Positions 51,840 to 60,944 of a stretch of DNA of 64,000 bases are shown here, piece after piece (positions within the stretch are counted from its first letter, which is position 1; every line of letters begins with the position of its first letter). The translations under genes were made by a program, and so were the position numbers. The notes beneath the pieces were generated by a model that did not search any database, was not told the DNA's origin, and saw only the letters and a list, made by a program, of their open reading frames with translations. The DNA is from Phytohabitans flavus (GTDB lineage Bacteria; Actinomycetota; Actinomycetes; Mycobacteriales; Micromonosporaceae), in contig NZ_AP022870.1 of assembly GCF_011764545.1 (NCBI RefSeq), forward strand, positions 2,092,001-2,156,000, written 5' to 3'.

Positions 51840-53306
51840 TTACGGGTTGGTGAAGCCGAGCGTGTAGCTGCCCGAGCCGCTGTACGCGTGCACTTCCCAC
51901 CGGTAGTAGCCGGCGGTGCCGCTGTAGTTCACGGTCTCGTCCGGGTTGGGCGTGGTGCCGGCGGCCACGTCGGCCCAGGCGCTGCCGTTCCACTTCTGCA
52001 GGTACAGGTCGAAGTCCACACCCGACGGGCCGTCGAGGCAGGCCCGGTGCGCACCGGAGACGGACGAGTAGTAGTAGCTGTTGTCCGGCTGGAACACGCT
52101 GGCGCCGTTGGAGATCGAGCCGCTACGGGTGAACTCGTGCCCGGTGCACCCGGTCGGCGGCGGGTTGCCGCCACCGCTGGTGGTGAGCGTGAGGCCGTAC
52201 GCGGTGAGGATCTCGTTCACCGGCTGGAAGTACGTGGTGCCGCCGGAGGTGCAGTTGCCCGAGCCGCCGGAGGTGACACCCTGCGCCTGCTGGCCGGAGA
52301 GCCACGAGCCGCCCGAGTCGCCCGGCTCGGCGCAGACGTTGGTACGGGTCAGGCCCATGACGCTGCCCTGCGAGTAGTTCACCGTCTGGTTCTTGGCCGA
52401 GATCGTGCCGCAGTGCCAGCCGGTGGTGGAGCCGGAGCGGCAGATCGACGCGCCCACGGCGGCCTCGGTGGAGCCGGCGACCGTCACGTTGCCGCCCGCG
52501 TAGTTGTTCACCCACGGCTGCGGCGTCCAGTTGGAGTTGACCTGCACCCAGGCGTAGTCGTTGCCCGGGAACGAGGAGCCGCGGAACGTGCCCTGCGCGA
52601 CCTGGTTGAACCCCTGGGTCGCGGTGCCGGTCGTGCCACAGTGGCCGGCGGTGACGAAGCCGCCCGACACCGAGAAGCCGACCGAGCAGCGCCCACCCAT
52701 GTAGTACGCGTCGCCGCCGCGCACGTCGTAGAGGGGCACCGGGGTCTCGTTGCTGGCGACCACCCGTACCGCGCTGGACTTGGCCGTGGCCGCGAACGCG
52801 CGGGCCGCGGCGGCGTCGCCCCGGGCGAGCACGACGACGGTGTTGGTGACGACGTCGACGTACCAGCCGGGCACCGAAGCGGCCGGCGCCTTGGCGGCGC
52901 TCCGGTCCAGGGTGGACTTGACCGCGTCGAGCTGGGCCTCGCTGCGGGTGACCACCTTGGCGGTGGCACCGGCGGCGGTGACCTTCGCGGCGTGCGCCTT
53001 GTCGGTGACCGCGACGACCAGCGACGTGGCGCCGGCCGTCAGGTACGCGCCACCGTACGCGGCGCCGAGCTGCTTGCGCAGCCGGGCGTCGGTCCGGCCG
53101 GCCTTGTCCTCGCGGGCCAGCCGGGCCCGCGCCTCGTCCGCGGTGAGGCCGAGGTCGCGCTGCATCGCGCCGAGCATCTCCGCCGAGGCGGCGCTGCCGG
53201 CGGGCGTGGCGGGTGCGGGCGCCGCGGCCGCCGGGGCGGCCTGGAGCGCGACAGCACCCACGGGCAGCAGCAACGCCGCCGCCAGCATGGCGAGTCTTCG
53301 ATTCAT
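51840..53306 (-). CDS. Secreted S1 serine protease (streptogrisin/alpha-lytic type) with C-terminal beta-sandwich domain
   Basis: A 488-residue preproprotease. Signal peptide (1-~28), an alpha-lytic-type prodomain (~30-190, LGLTADEARARLAREDKAG), then the chymotrypsin-fold protease with His222 (VTAGHCG), Asp250 (GNDYAW) and Ser331 (GDSGGSW). CSVGFSV at the mature start and paired Cys residues are typical of streptogrisins. After a Gly/Pro linker a ~110-residue pre-peptidase-type (PPC) domain follows, with FDLYLQKWNGSAWADVA. Secreted and self-activated. Intact, with a normal length for this architecture. Confidence 0.94.
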   Translation of the reverse strand: MNRRLAMLAAALLLPVGAVALQAAPAAAAPAPATPAGSAASAEMLGAMQRDLGLTADEARARLAREDKAGRTDARLRKQLGAAYGGAYLTAGATSLVVAVTDKAHAAKVTAAGATAKVVTRSEAQLDAVKSTLDRSAAKAPAASVPGWYVDVVTNTVVVLARGDAAAARAFAATAKSSAVRVVASNETPVPLYDVRGGDAYYMGGRCSVGFSVSGGFVTAGHCGTTGTATQGFNQVAQGTFRGSSFPGNDYAWVQVNSNWTPQPWVNNYAGGNVTVAGSTEAAVGASICRSGSTTGWHCGTISAKNQTVNYSQGSVMGLTRTNVCAEPGDSGGSWLSGQQAQGVTSGGSGNCTSGGTTYFQPVNEILTAYGLTLTTSGGGNPPPTGCTGHEFTRSGSISNGASVFQPDNSYYYSSVSGAHRACLDGPSGVDFDLYLQKWNGSAWADVAAGTTPNPDETVNYSGTAGYYRWEVHAYSGSGSYTLGFTNP

Positions 53307-53433
53307 TTGGGCTCTCCTGGGGGTTGGAAGAGTCGTACGGCGGGACCCTAACGGCCGTTTAATGGATCACGGCAGATATCAGGTGGGTAATACCGCGCCG
53401 CGTGGTCCCCAGGAGGGCCGCTTGTGCGGGAGG

Positions 53434-54405
53434 TCAGATGGGGGCGACCTGCTGGGCGCCGAACGGGGGGTTGTCGCTGAGCCAGCGCTGGTAGACGGGG
53501 TTACGGCCGACCATGTCCTCGTACGCGGCGACCGCGTGGCAGAGGACGTCGTCGGCGAACTTCGCCGCGAGGGCCTCGGGGTGCCAGCCGAGCAGCAGTC
53601 GCCAGCGCAGGGGAGCGCCGGCGATCGGTCGGGTCACCAGGCCGGTGACCGGGCGGAACGTGGCCTGGCACAGCGCCACCGCCTCGCCCGACTCGACCAT
53701 GTCGATACATCCACGGATGTCTGTCTCGTACACCTTTCGCGGCGTGAACCCGGAGCGCGCGCACGCCGCGGCGAAGCAGTCGCCGAAGCAGCCGTCACCG
53801 GGCGCCGCCACCCACTGGGCCTCCGCCAGGTCGGCCAGGTCGACCTCGTCGGACGTGGCGAGCGGGTGCGCGGTGGGCAGCATGACGAACACCGCGTCCA
53901 CCGAGACCACACGCCAGGCCAGGCCGTGCGCCGCCGAGGGCGCGGAGTCGCCGCAGACCCCCACGAGTACGTAGTCGAGCCGCCCGCCGAGCACCATCTG
54001 GGCCAGCTCGTCCGCGTACCACGAGGCGTAGGTGCTGATCTGCGCCTCCGGCTGCGCGGCTGCCAGCCGGTGCACCAGGCCGCCGACGATCGGGCTGTTC
54101 GCCCCGCCGACCCGGTAGCGGGTCATCACATCCCCCGTGCCGGCGAGCCGGGCCGCCTCGTCCTGCAGCCCTTTCATCGCCGGCAGCAACACCCGGGCCC
54201 GGGCCAGCACAAGCTCGCCGAGGGCGGTCGGGCGCGCACCCCGCCGGTCGCGCTCGAAGAGCGGGCCGCCGAGGGTTCGTTCAATGCGCTGGAGCTGTGC
54301 CGTGAGTGCCGGTTGTGCCAGCCCCAGCTGCGAGGCAGCCTTCGTAACGCTGCCTGTCTCCGCGATCGCGACGACCACCTTGAGGTGCCGCAACTCCAGG
54401 TTCAT
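53434..54405 (-). CDS. LysR-family transcriptional regulator
   Basis: A 323-residue regulator. N-terminal winged helix: LRHLKVVVAIAETGSVTKAASQLGLAQPALTAQLQRIE; then the effector-binding domain (about 90-300, YRVGGANSPIVGGLVHRL). ATG at 54405 begins at the domain; the frame continues 21 codons upstream with unrelated sequence. No divergent target gene is immediately adjacent: the neighbouring hemerythrin-like gene runs in the same direction. Ligand and targets unknown. Confidence 0.92.
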   Translation of the reverse strand: MNLELRHLKVVVAIAETGSVTKAASQLGLAQPALTAQLQRIERTLGGPLFERDRRGARPTALGELVLARARVLLPAMKGLQDEAARLAGTGDVMTRYRVGGANSPIVGGLVHRLAAAQPEAQISTYASWYADELAQMVLGGRLDYVLVGVCGDSAPSAAHGLAWRVVSVDAVFVMLPTAHPLATSDEVDLADLAEAQWVAAPGDGCFGDCFAAACARSGFTPRKVYETDIRGCIDMVESGEAVALCQATFRPVTGLVTRPIAGAPLRWRLLLGWHPEALAAKFADDVLCHAVAAYEDMVGRNPVYQRWLSDNPPFGAQQVAPI

Positions 54406-54506
54406 AGCGTGACGGTAGGACCAACGTGGGATCCTCGGAAGACCTTCGGCTTGTGAAAGCTCCCCCAAAGGCCAGGTTCAATGTAACCGAATGGTGAACG
54501 GGGTGA

Positions 54507-55100
54507 TCAAAAAAGCCGAGTGGAGTACCGCTGGTAAAGGCATTCCTGCCGCGTAGGGCGCCCGGTGACCGCGTCCCGCAGCCGGTCGAGCAGGCCGATC
54601 GCGGGATCGGTGATCTTGTTCAAAGGTGCGGTGGTCGGCGCGCCCGGGTGCGGCCGCGTGGGTGCCGCCTCCTCGGCGGTCTCGATCCGGTTGCCGAGCC
54701 GCACGAGATCCTCAGTGGACGCCGCCGCGGCGAGCCGGTCCAGGAGGTCCGCGGTCGCGAACGCGTGCCGCCGCAGCTTCTCCTCCCGGCCCTCGCCGGT
54801 CCGCAGCGCCGCGAGCAGCTCGCGCGTCGCGGCGATCTCCCGGTCCGCGAGGGCGGCCCCGTCGGGTACGGCTGAACGCACGGCCGGATACAGGTACTGG
54901 GCCTCGGCGGACAGGTGGCGGGTGGCGGTCGCGGCCAGCACGTCGGCGAGGTCGCGCCGGCGGCGGGGCGGCAGGCCCGGCTCGGCGAGGGCGGTGCAGA
55001 GCGCGGCGAGCAGGCGGTGCTCGTCGCCGAGTACGTCCCCGGCGGGGCGGCCGGCGGTGGTACCCGGGGCCGGGGGCAGGGGCGGCAGGCCGAAGGTCAC
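54507..55100 (-). CDS. Hemerythrin-like HHE domain protein
   Basis: A 197-residue mostly helical protein with His-containing helices of hemerythrin-like domains: LGDEHRLLAALC, TATRHLSAEAQYLYPAV and LRRHAFATADLLDRL. Such proteins may bind a di-iron centre and sense oxygen or nitric oxide, but not all ligands can be matched here. N-terminal Pro/Gly-rich tail and C-terminal NKITDPAIGLLDRLRDAVTG are outside the core. Precedes the LysR gene on the same strand by about 100 bp. Confidence 0.8.
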   Translation of the reverse strand: MTFGLPPLPPAPGTTAGRPAGDVLGDEHRLLAALCTALAEPGLPPRRRRDLADVLAATATRHLSAEAQYLYPAVRSAVPDGAALADREIAATRELLAALRTGEGREEKLRRHAFATADLLDRLAAAASTEDLVRLGNRIETAEEAAPTRPHPGAPTTAPLNKITDPAIGLLDRLRDAVTGRPTRQECLYQRYSTRLF

Positions 55101-55256
55101 GGGCGCACTGGTACCCCGTGGGCGTGTTTTTGAAAACAGCCTGTTGTGGGGCTTTTGCTAGGACACGCCTCATAACCATTGCCACCGATGTGACACACAG
55201 ATTACGGTCTGATCACCCCCTGCAACTTGGTCACCCCGCGTCCCGGAGGCTCACTC

Positions 55257-56147
55257 ATGTCACTCCCGCGCCGCACGCTGCCCAAATCTCGGGCACTGCC
55301 CAGGTTCCGCCTGCTAAGCACGCTCGCGGCCACTGTCGCGGCCACCCTCGCCGCCACGCTCGGCGTCGCCGCGCCGGCGGCCGCCGCCGACCCGTTCCCG
55401 TCCTCGATGGCGAGCACCGGCGACTCCATCACCCGCGGCTTCAACGCCTGCGGCTTCTACGTCGACTGCCCCTCGCGCTCGTTCAGCACCGGTACCGACA
55501 CCGGCGTGAACGCCCACTACCGGCGCATCCTGGCGGCCAACCCGGCCATCAACGGGCGCAACTTCAACAACGCCGAGACCGGCGCCGCCGCCGCCGACCT
55601 GCCCGGCCAGATCGACCTCGCGGTCAGCCAGAACGTCGACTACGTGACCGTGCTGATCGGTGCCAACGACGCGTGCACGAGCAGCGAGGCCACGATGACG
55701 CCGGTTGCCACGTACCGCGGGCACATCAACACCGCCCTGGCCCGGCTGAAGGCCGGCCGGCCCGGCGCGCGGGTGTTCATCATGAGCATCCCGGACGTCA
55801 AGCGGCTGTGGGAGGTCGGCAAGGGCGACTTCCTGGCCCGCAGCGCCTGGTCGCTGTTCGGCATCTGCCAGTCCCTCCTGGCCAACCCCACCTCGACCGC
55901 GGCCGCCGACGTGGCCCGCCGCGACCGGGTGCGGCAGCGGGTCGCGGACTACAACGGGCAGCTCGCGGCGGCGTGCGCGGCGTACGGGTCGCTGTGCAAG
56001 TACGACGGCGGCGCGGTCTTCAACTACCCGTTCGCCCTCTCGCAGGTGTCCGGCTGGGACTACTTCCACCCGAACACCGCCGGCCAGACGGTGCTCGCCT
56101 CGACGAGCTGGGCAGCCGGCTTCGCCTGGACTCCGGCACTGGTCTAG
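55257..56147 (+). CDS. Secreted SGNH/GDSL hydrolase
   Basis: A 296-residue exported esterase/lipase-type enzyme. Signal peptide ends near residue 44 (GVAAPAAAADP). Block I holds Ser57 in STGDSITRG, block III is VTVLIGANDACTSS, and the Asp/His pair lies near the end in DYFHPNTAGQ. Cys pairs (NACGFYVDCPS) suggest disulfides in the mature protein. ATG at 55257 has GGAGG upstream; a strong terminator follows the stop. Natural ester substrate unknown. Confidence 0.9.
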   Translation: MSLPRRTLPKSRALPRFRLLSTLAATVAATLAATLGVAAPAAAADPFPSSMASTGDSITRGFNACGFYVDCPSRSFSTGTDTGVNAHYRRILAANPAINGRNFNNAETGAAAADLPGQIDLAVSQNVDYVTVLIGANDACTSSEATMTPVATYRGHINTALARLKAGRPGARVFIMSIPDVKRLWEVGKGDFLARSAWSLFGICQSLLANPTSTAAADVARRDRVRQRVADYNGQLAAACAAYGSLCKYDGGAVFNYPFALSQVSGWDYFHPNTAGQTVLASTSWAAGFAWTPALV

Positions 56148-56171
56148 CGGACGCGTCCCAGTGGCAGCCCC

Positions 56172-56204
56172 AGTCCCCGGCGCTCGGCCAGAGCGCCGGG
56201 GACT
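56172..56204 (+). terminator. Intrinsic-type terminator after the GDSL gene
   Basis: Perfect 13-bp stem AGTCCCCGGCGCT / AGCGCCGGGGACT with a 7-base loop, 25 bp past the stop and directly before the M20 gene. No T run. Confidence 0.75.
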
Positions 56205-56219
56205 GATATGAAGTGGCCC

Positions 56220-57524
56220 ATGAGCACACCCGTCGACGAGGTCGTGGAGATCTGCCGCGACCTTCTGCGCATCGATACGACGAACACCGGGGACAACGCC
56301 ACGAGCGCCGGCGAGCGGGCCGCCGCCGAGTACGTGGCGGCCAAGCTCGACGAGGTCGGCATCGCCGCCGAGATCTACGAGTCGGCGCCCGGCCGGGCCA
56401 GCGTCGTGACCCGCATCGAGGGCACCGACCCGAGCCGCGACGCGCTGCTCGTACACGGCCATCTGGACGTCGTGCCGGCGGAGGCCGACGAGTGGACGGC
56501 GCACCCGTTCGGCGGCGAGATCAGCGACGGCTTCCTGTGGGGGCGGGGCGCGATCGACATGAAGGACTTCGACGCGATGGTCCTCGCCGTCGTGCGCGAC
56601 TGGGCCCGTACCGGCGTGCGGCCGCCCCGGGACATCGTGCTCGCGTTCACGGCCGACGAGGAGGCCGGCGGCGAGTACGGCGCGCACTTCCTCGTCGACA
56701 AGCACCGCGACCTGCTCGACGGCTGCACCGAGGCGGTGGGCGAGGTCGGCGGCTTCTCGTACACGGTCAGCAAGGACGTGCGCCTCTACCTCGTGGAGAC
56801 CGCCGAGAAGGGGATCAACTGGCTGCGGCTGCACGCCCGCGGCCGCCCCGGCCACGGCTCGATGGTGCACGACGACAACGCGGTCACCGCGCTCGCCGAG
56901 GCGGTCGCCCGGGTGGGGCAGCACCGCTTCCCGGTCGTGATGACCCCGACGGTACGGGCGTTCCTCGAGCACCTCTCCGACGCGCTCGGCATCGAGCTCG
57001 ACACGGACGACCCGGAGATCGCGATCGCCAAGCTCGGCCCGATCGCCAACCTCATCGGCGCCACGATCCGCAACACCGCCAACCCGACCCGCCTCGACGC
57101 CGGGTACAAGGACAACGTGATCCCCAGCCGCGCGTCGGCGACCATCGACTGCCGTACGCTGCCCGGCCAGGCCGACCTCTTCCTGGAGCAGCTGCGCGAG
57201 GTGATCGGCCCCGACCTGGAGATCGAGCACGTGCAGCGGCAGCCGGCGCTCGAGACCACGTTCGACGGCGCGCTCGTCGACGCGATGGCGGCGGCGCTGC
57301 GGGCCGAGGACCCGGGCGCGCGGCCGGTGCCGTACATGCTGTCCGGCGGTACCGATGCCAAGGCCTTCCAGCGGCTCGGCATCCGCTGTTTCGGCTTCGC
57401 GCCGCTCCAGCTCCCGCCCGATCTGAACTTTTCCGCGCTGTTCCATGGCATTGACGAGCGGGTCCCGGTGGAGGGACTACAGTTCGGCGTGCGTGTACTC
57501 GACCGTTTCATGCGTAACTCCTGA
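56220..57524 (+). CDS. M20 family metallopeptidase (dipeptidase/acetylornithine deacetylase-like)
   Basis: A 434-residue zinc hydrolase. Metal ligands: His in LLVHGHLDVVPAE, Asp in WGRGAIDMKDFDAM, the Glu pair in FTADEEAGGEYG, and His near the C-terminus in LFHGIDERVPV. The dimerisation domain shows ARGRPGHGSMVH. The family removes N-terminal residues or acyl groups from small peptides. The ATG at 56220 is preferred over one at 56208 that directly abuts the terminator hairpin. The next gene starts 27 bp later and may be co-transcribed. Confidence 0.92.
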   Translation: MSTPVDEVVEICRDLLRIDTTNTGDNATSAGERAAAEYVAAKLDEVGIAAEIYESAPGRASVVTRIEGTDPSRDALLVHGHLDVVPAEADEWTAHPFGGEISDGFLWGRGAIDMKDFDAMVLAVVRDWARTGVRPPRDIVLAFTADEEAGGEYGAHFLVDKHRDLLDGCTEAVGEVGGFSYTVSKDVRLYLVETAEKGINWLRLHARGRPGHGSMVHDDNAVTALAEAVARVGQHRFPVVMTPTVRAFLEHLSDALGIELDTDDPEIAIAKLGPIANLIGATIRNTANPTRLDAGYKDNVIPSRASATIDCRTLPGQADLFLEQLREVIGPDLEIEHVQRQPALETTFDGALVDAMAAALRAEDPGARPVPYMLSGGTDAKAFQRLGIRCFGFAPLQLPPDLNFSALFHGIDERVPVEGLQFGVRVLDRFMRNS

Positions 57525-57550
57525 AACCCGCTGAAGGGACCCTCCTCACC

Positions 57551-58219
57551 ATGACCGACCAGCACGCGGAGCTGGACGCCGCTCTCGAGCGGGTGATCGA
57601 AGCCGCGCGCGGCCACCTCGCCGCCGTCAAGGCGGCCGAGGGCCGTATCGACGACGACGATGTCTGGCAGGCGTACGTCACGCTCAACAACGCCTCCTAC
57701 GAGTACGACGAGCTGCTGCTCGACGCGTTCGGCGAGGTCACACCATGGGACGTCGAGTCGATCGACCCGGACGAGGCCGACGAGCGGTTCGGCGTGGGCC
57801 TGGGCGGTGTCGACGGCAACGAGCCCGAAGACCCGCACCCGCACGTCGTCTCGGTGCGCCAGCGCCGCGACTACCGCGTGCCCAGCATGGCCGCGCTGAT
57901 CCGCGTGGCCGAGGCGGCCCGCCGCTCCGGCCTGCCGGAGGACGAGGAGGAGGCCGAGCCGGTCGAGTCCGTCGGCGAGGCGGTGCTGGAGCTCCTCCAG
58001 GCCGGCGACGGTTCGCTGGGCGCGCTGGACATCCCCGAGCTGGAGCCGCTGGACGGCGTCGTGATGGTGTCCGAGGTCGCCACCCCGCTGGACCTCGAGT
58101 CGTACGGCGAGGAGGACGCCACGGGCCCCTTCGCGCCCGGCCCGGAGGACCGCCTGGTCGGCCGGCTGGACGAGCACCCGTTCATGCCCATGGACGACGA
58201 GGTCGAGCACTCGTCCTGA
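57551..58219 (+). CDS. Hypothetical acidic protein
   Basis: A 222-residue strongly acidic protein. N-terminal helical part (LDAALERVIEAARGHLAAVK; VWQAYVTLNNASYEYDELLLDAFGE) followed by a region with PHPHVVSVRQRRDYRVPS and long Glu/Asp stretches. It resembles a protein conserved in Micromonosporaceae, but I cannot name a family. ATG follows GAAGGGACC. It lies just after the M20 gene and ends before a strong terminator, so the pair probably forms one unit. Confidence 0.75.
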   Translation: MTDQHAELDAALERVIEAARGHLAAVKAAEGRIDDDDVWQAYVTLNNASYEYDELLLDAFGEVTPWDVESIDPDEADERFGVGLGGVDGNEPEDPHPHVVSVRQRRDYRVPSMAALIRVAEAARRSGLPEDEEEAEPVESVGEAVLELLQAGDGSLGALDIPELEPLDGVVMVSEVATPLDLESYGEEDATGPFAPGPEDRLVGRLDEHPFMPMDDEVEHSS

Positions 58220-58228
58220 GCGTCGCAC

Positions 58229-58260
58229 GCGGCGTCCGGGGTGCCCACCCCGGACGCCGC
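58229..58260 (+). terminator. Strong intrinsic-type terminator
   Basis: Perfect 13-bp stem GCGGCGTCCGGGG / CCCCGGACGCCGC with a 6-base loop, 9 bp after the stop of the acidic protein gene. Confidence 0.85.
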
Positions 58261-58296
58261 GCCGTTTCCGCGTGGAGGCCCTGTGAGCGGCGGACA

Positions 58297-58572
58297 TTGA
58301 CCCTGGCCCGCTTCGCGATCCTGGTGGAGGCGGCGATCCGGCCGCCGCTGCGGCGCAAGCTGGCGGAAGCCGCCGCGGATGTGCGCGCCTGGGGTACCGG
58401 ATTGATGCGCGCGGCCGGCTCGGCCGACCCGGAGCGCGACGTACGGTATCTAGGCAACCAGGTGGAGGCGCTGACCCTCCACCAGCTGGCCTATCCGGAC
58501 CCGGACTTCGACCCCGGGCCCTCACTCGCCGCGCTGGTGAACGCGCTTTGTGAAAAGCGAGCGCGCTGGTGA
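58297..58572 (+). pseudogene. TetR-family regulator remnant (C-terminal part only)
   Basis: The frame encodes LTLARFAILVEAAIRPPLRR, then a helical stretch with YLGNQVEALTLHQL and PDPDFDPGPSLAALV, which is the C-terminal effector domain of a TetR-type regulator. No helix-turn-helix half exists upstream: the terminator for the previous gene lies 36 bp before. Two near-identical GTGAACGCGCTT segments at the end suggest a small duplication that altered the terminus. Likely a deletion relic, unless a short protein starts at this TTG. Confidence 0.6.
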
Positions 58573-58592
58573 ACGCGCTTGTGAAGAGCTAG

Positions 58593-58790
58593 CTAGTACG
58601 ACAGGCCGGGCTGAGGCGGGCTCGGGCTCGCCACCCGCCGGCGGAGCACGACCTGCCGGGTGCCGTCGCGGAAGAGCCGCACCCGCGCGAGCTCCCAACC
58701 GGAGAATTCGGCCTGGATCGCCAGCTGCGCTGCCGCGGTCAGCCGGTCGACATTTGACGGTAACCGTAGCGGCGCGTATTCGTAGTCCAT
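58593..58790 (-). CDS. DUF5703 family protein
   Basis: A 65-residue protein matching DUF5703: it starts MDYEYAPLRLP and continues with RLTAAAQLAIQAEFSGWEL and RDGTRQVVLRRR, a pattern conserved across actinobacteria. Function unknown. The ATG at 58790 is chosen because family members begin with this motif; the frame opens six codons earlier. Close to and co-directional with the aldo/keto reductase gene upstream. Confidence 0.85.
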   Translation of the reverse strand: MDYEYAPLRLPSNVDRLTAAAQLAIQAEFSGWELARVRLFRDGTRQVVLRRRVASPSPPQPGLSY

Positions 58791-58823
58791 GCGACCCATC
58801 CTGCACACGCTCGTGATGTACCG

Positions 58824-59795
58824 CTAGCCTTCCCGTTCTGGATAACCGAATGGGATCGACGACACGTCGTCAAGTGCCTGGGTGATCTCGGCGGGCAGCA
58901 CCATCTGCTCCACCGCCAGCGCGCCGAGCAGCTGGCCGACCGTGCGGGCGCCGAGGATGGGTGCGACCACGCCGGGCCGGTCCCGCACCCAGGCCAGCGC
59001 GACCTCCAGCGGCGACACGCCGAGCCCGCCCGCGGCCGTGACCACCGCCTCGACGATGCTGGAGCAGCGCGGATCCAGGTACGGCGCGACGAACGGCTCG
59101 AAGTGCGCCGACGCGGCCCGCGAGTCGGCCGGGCGCCCGTTGCGGTACTTGCCGGTCAGCACCCCGCGCCCCAGCGGCGACCAGGGCAGCAGGCCCAGCC
59201 CGAGCTCGGCGGCGGCGGGGATGACCTCGCGTTCGACGCCGCGTTCCAGCAGCGAGTACTCCATCTGGGTGGCCACGACCGGCGCCCGCCCGGGGAACGC
59301 GGCCTGCCAGGTCGCGGCGCGGGCGGTCTGCCAGGCGGAGAAGTTGGAGACGCCGACGTACCGCACGCGACCGCTGGCCACCGCGTGGTCGAGCGCGGTG
59401 AGTGTCTCCTCGAGCGGGGTCTCGGTGTCGTACCCGTGCACCTGCCACAGGTCGACGTGGTCCGTGCCGAGCCGGCGCAGCGAGGCGTCGAGGCTGCCGA
59501 GCAGGTGGCCGCGGGAGCCGTCGCGGCGGCGGGCGGTACCCGGGCGGAGACCGGCCTTGGTGGCGATCAGCAGCTCTTCGCGCGGGACCAGCGCGTCGAG
59601 CAGGGCGCCGATGACCGCCTCGGCCTCGCCGTCCGCGTACACGTCGGCGGTGTCGACGAGATTGCCCCCGGCGTCGAGGAAACTCTTGAGCTGAGCGGCC
59701 GCGTCGTCGGCGTCGGTGTCCCGGCCCCACGTCATGGTGCCGAGCGCGAGCCGGGACACTCCCAGCCCGCTGCGCCCGAGCGGTCGCTGTTGCAT
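58824..59795 (-). CDS. Aldo/keto reductase
   Basis: A 323-residue (beta/alpha)8 NADPH-dependent reductase. Catalytic Asp and Tyr in VDTADVYADG, Lys in LLIATKAGLRPG and His in VDLWQVHGYD are present; NADP-binding elements include LLPWSPLGRGVLTGK and GARTVGQL. Related to AKR12/13-type general stress reductases; the substrate cannot be told. Divergent from an F420-dependent oxidoreductase gene by about 96 bp. Confidence 0.92.
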   Translation of the reverse strand: MQQRPLGRSGLGVSRLALGTMTWGRDTDADDAAAQLKSFLDAGGNLVDTADVYADGEAEAVIGALLDALVPREELLIATKAGLRPGTARRRDGSRGHLLGSLDASLRRLGTDHVDLWQVHGYDTETPLEETLTALDHAVASGRVRYVGVSNFSAWQTARAATWQAAFPGRAPVVATQMEYSLLERGVEREVIPAAAELGLGLLPWSPLGRGVLTGKYRNGRPADSRAASAHFEPFVAPYLDPRCSSIVEAVVTAAGGLGVSPLEVALAWVRDRPGVVAPILGARTVGQLLGALAVEQMVLPAEITQALDDVSSIPFGYPEREG

Positions 59796-59891
59796 GGGTG
59801 AACCTTATTCAGTCCGGTGTCCCTGTCCAGAGGCGCGGGCTGATTGCGTAACCTGGTGCGACTCACGTTGGGGACCGTGTTTGGGGGAGAT

Positions 59892-60944
59892 GTGCGGTTA
59901 GGACTGACTCTGGGGTACCAGACAGCGTGGACGACACCCGCCGACCACCTGGCCATGGCACAGGCGGCCGAGCGGCTGGGGTACTCGGTGGTGTGGGCGG
60001 CGGAGGCCTACGGGTCGGACTCGCCCAGCACGTTGGCCTGGATCGCGGGGCAGACCTCGACCATCGATGTCGGTAGCGCGGTCATGCAAATCCCCGCGCG
60101 GACCCCGGCGGCCACCGCGATGACTGCCGCCACGATCGACTCGCTCTCCGGCGGCCGTTTCCGCCTCGGCCTCGGCGTGTCGGGGCCCCAGGTGTCCGAG
60201 GGGTGGCACGGGGTGCCCTTCGGCAAGCCGCTGGCCCGCACCCGGGAGTACGTCGAGATCGTCAAGATGGCCATCGCCCGCCAGACCGTCTCCTACGCGG
60301 GCGCGCACTACACCCTGCCCCTGCCCGACGGCCCCGGCAAGGCGCTCAAGCTGGGCTTCCACCCGCCGCGCACGCAGATCCCGATCTACCTCGCCGCGGT
60401 CGGCCCGAAGAACCTCGAGCTGGCCGGTGAGATCGCCGACGGGTGGCTGGCGATCTTCTTCGCCCCGGACGCGGCCGCCGAGCAGCTCGCCACGGTCGCC
60501 GCCGGGCGGGCCAAGGCCGGGCTCGACCTCAAGGGCTTCGACGTGGTGCCCACCGTGCCCGTGGTGGTCGGCGACGACGTCGCCTCCTGCGCCGAGTTGG
60601 TCCGCTGGTACGCCGCGCTCTACGTTGGCGGGATGGGCAGCCGGGAGGCCAACTACTACAACCAGCTGGCGGTCCGGATGGGCTACGCGGACGCGGCGCG
60701 CGAGGTGCAGGACCTGTACCTGGCCAAGCAGCACCGGGACGCGGCCGCGGCGGTACCGCTGGAGTTCATCGACCGCACCTCCCTGCTCGGGCCGAAGGAG
60801 CGGATCGCCGAGCGGCTCACGGCGTACGCGGAGGCCGGCGTCACCACCCTCTCCGTCTCGCTCTTCGCGGGCGACGCGGAGAGCGGCATCGAGACGCTCC
60901 GCGTGGTCGCCGAGGCACTGGAGCTGGCGGGGGTGGGTGAATGA
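59892..60944 (+). CDS. LLM-class F420-dependent oxidoreductase
   Basis: A 350-residue luciferase-like oxidoreductase starting [14 protein letters not shown]420/flavin-site features: [32 protein letters not shown], and [19 protein letters not shown], the last a hallmark of actinobacterial F420 members. The GTG at 59892 has GGGGGAG close upstream, with an alternative start 16 codons earlier. The stop overlaps the UppP start (ATGA), so both genes are co-translated although no joint function is obvious. Confidence 0.88.
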   Translation: MRLGLTLGYQTAWTTPADHLAMAQAAERLGYSVVWAAEAYGSDSPSTLAWIAGQTSTIDVGSAVMQIPARTPAATAMTAATIDSLSGGRFRLGLGVSGPQVSEGWHGVPFGKPLARTREYVEIVKMAIARQTVSYAGAHYTLPLPDGPGKALKLGFHPPRTQIPIYLAAVGPKNLELAGEIADGWLAIFFAPDAAAEQLATVAAGRAKAGLDLKGFDVVPTVPVVVGDDVASCAELVRWYAALYVGGMGSREANYYNQLAVRMGYADAAREVQDLYLAKQHRDAAAAVPLEFIDRTSLLGPKERIAERLTAYAEAGVTTLSVSLFAGDAESGIETLRVVAEALELAGVGE

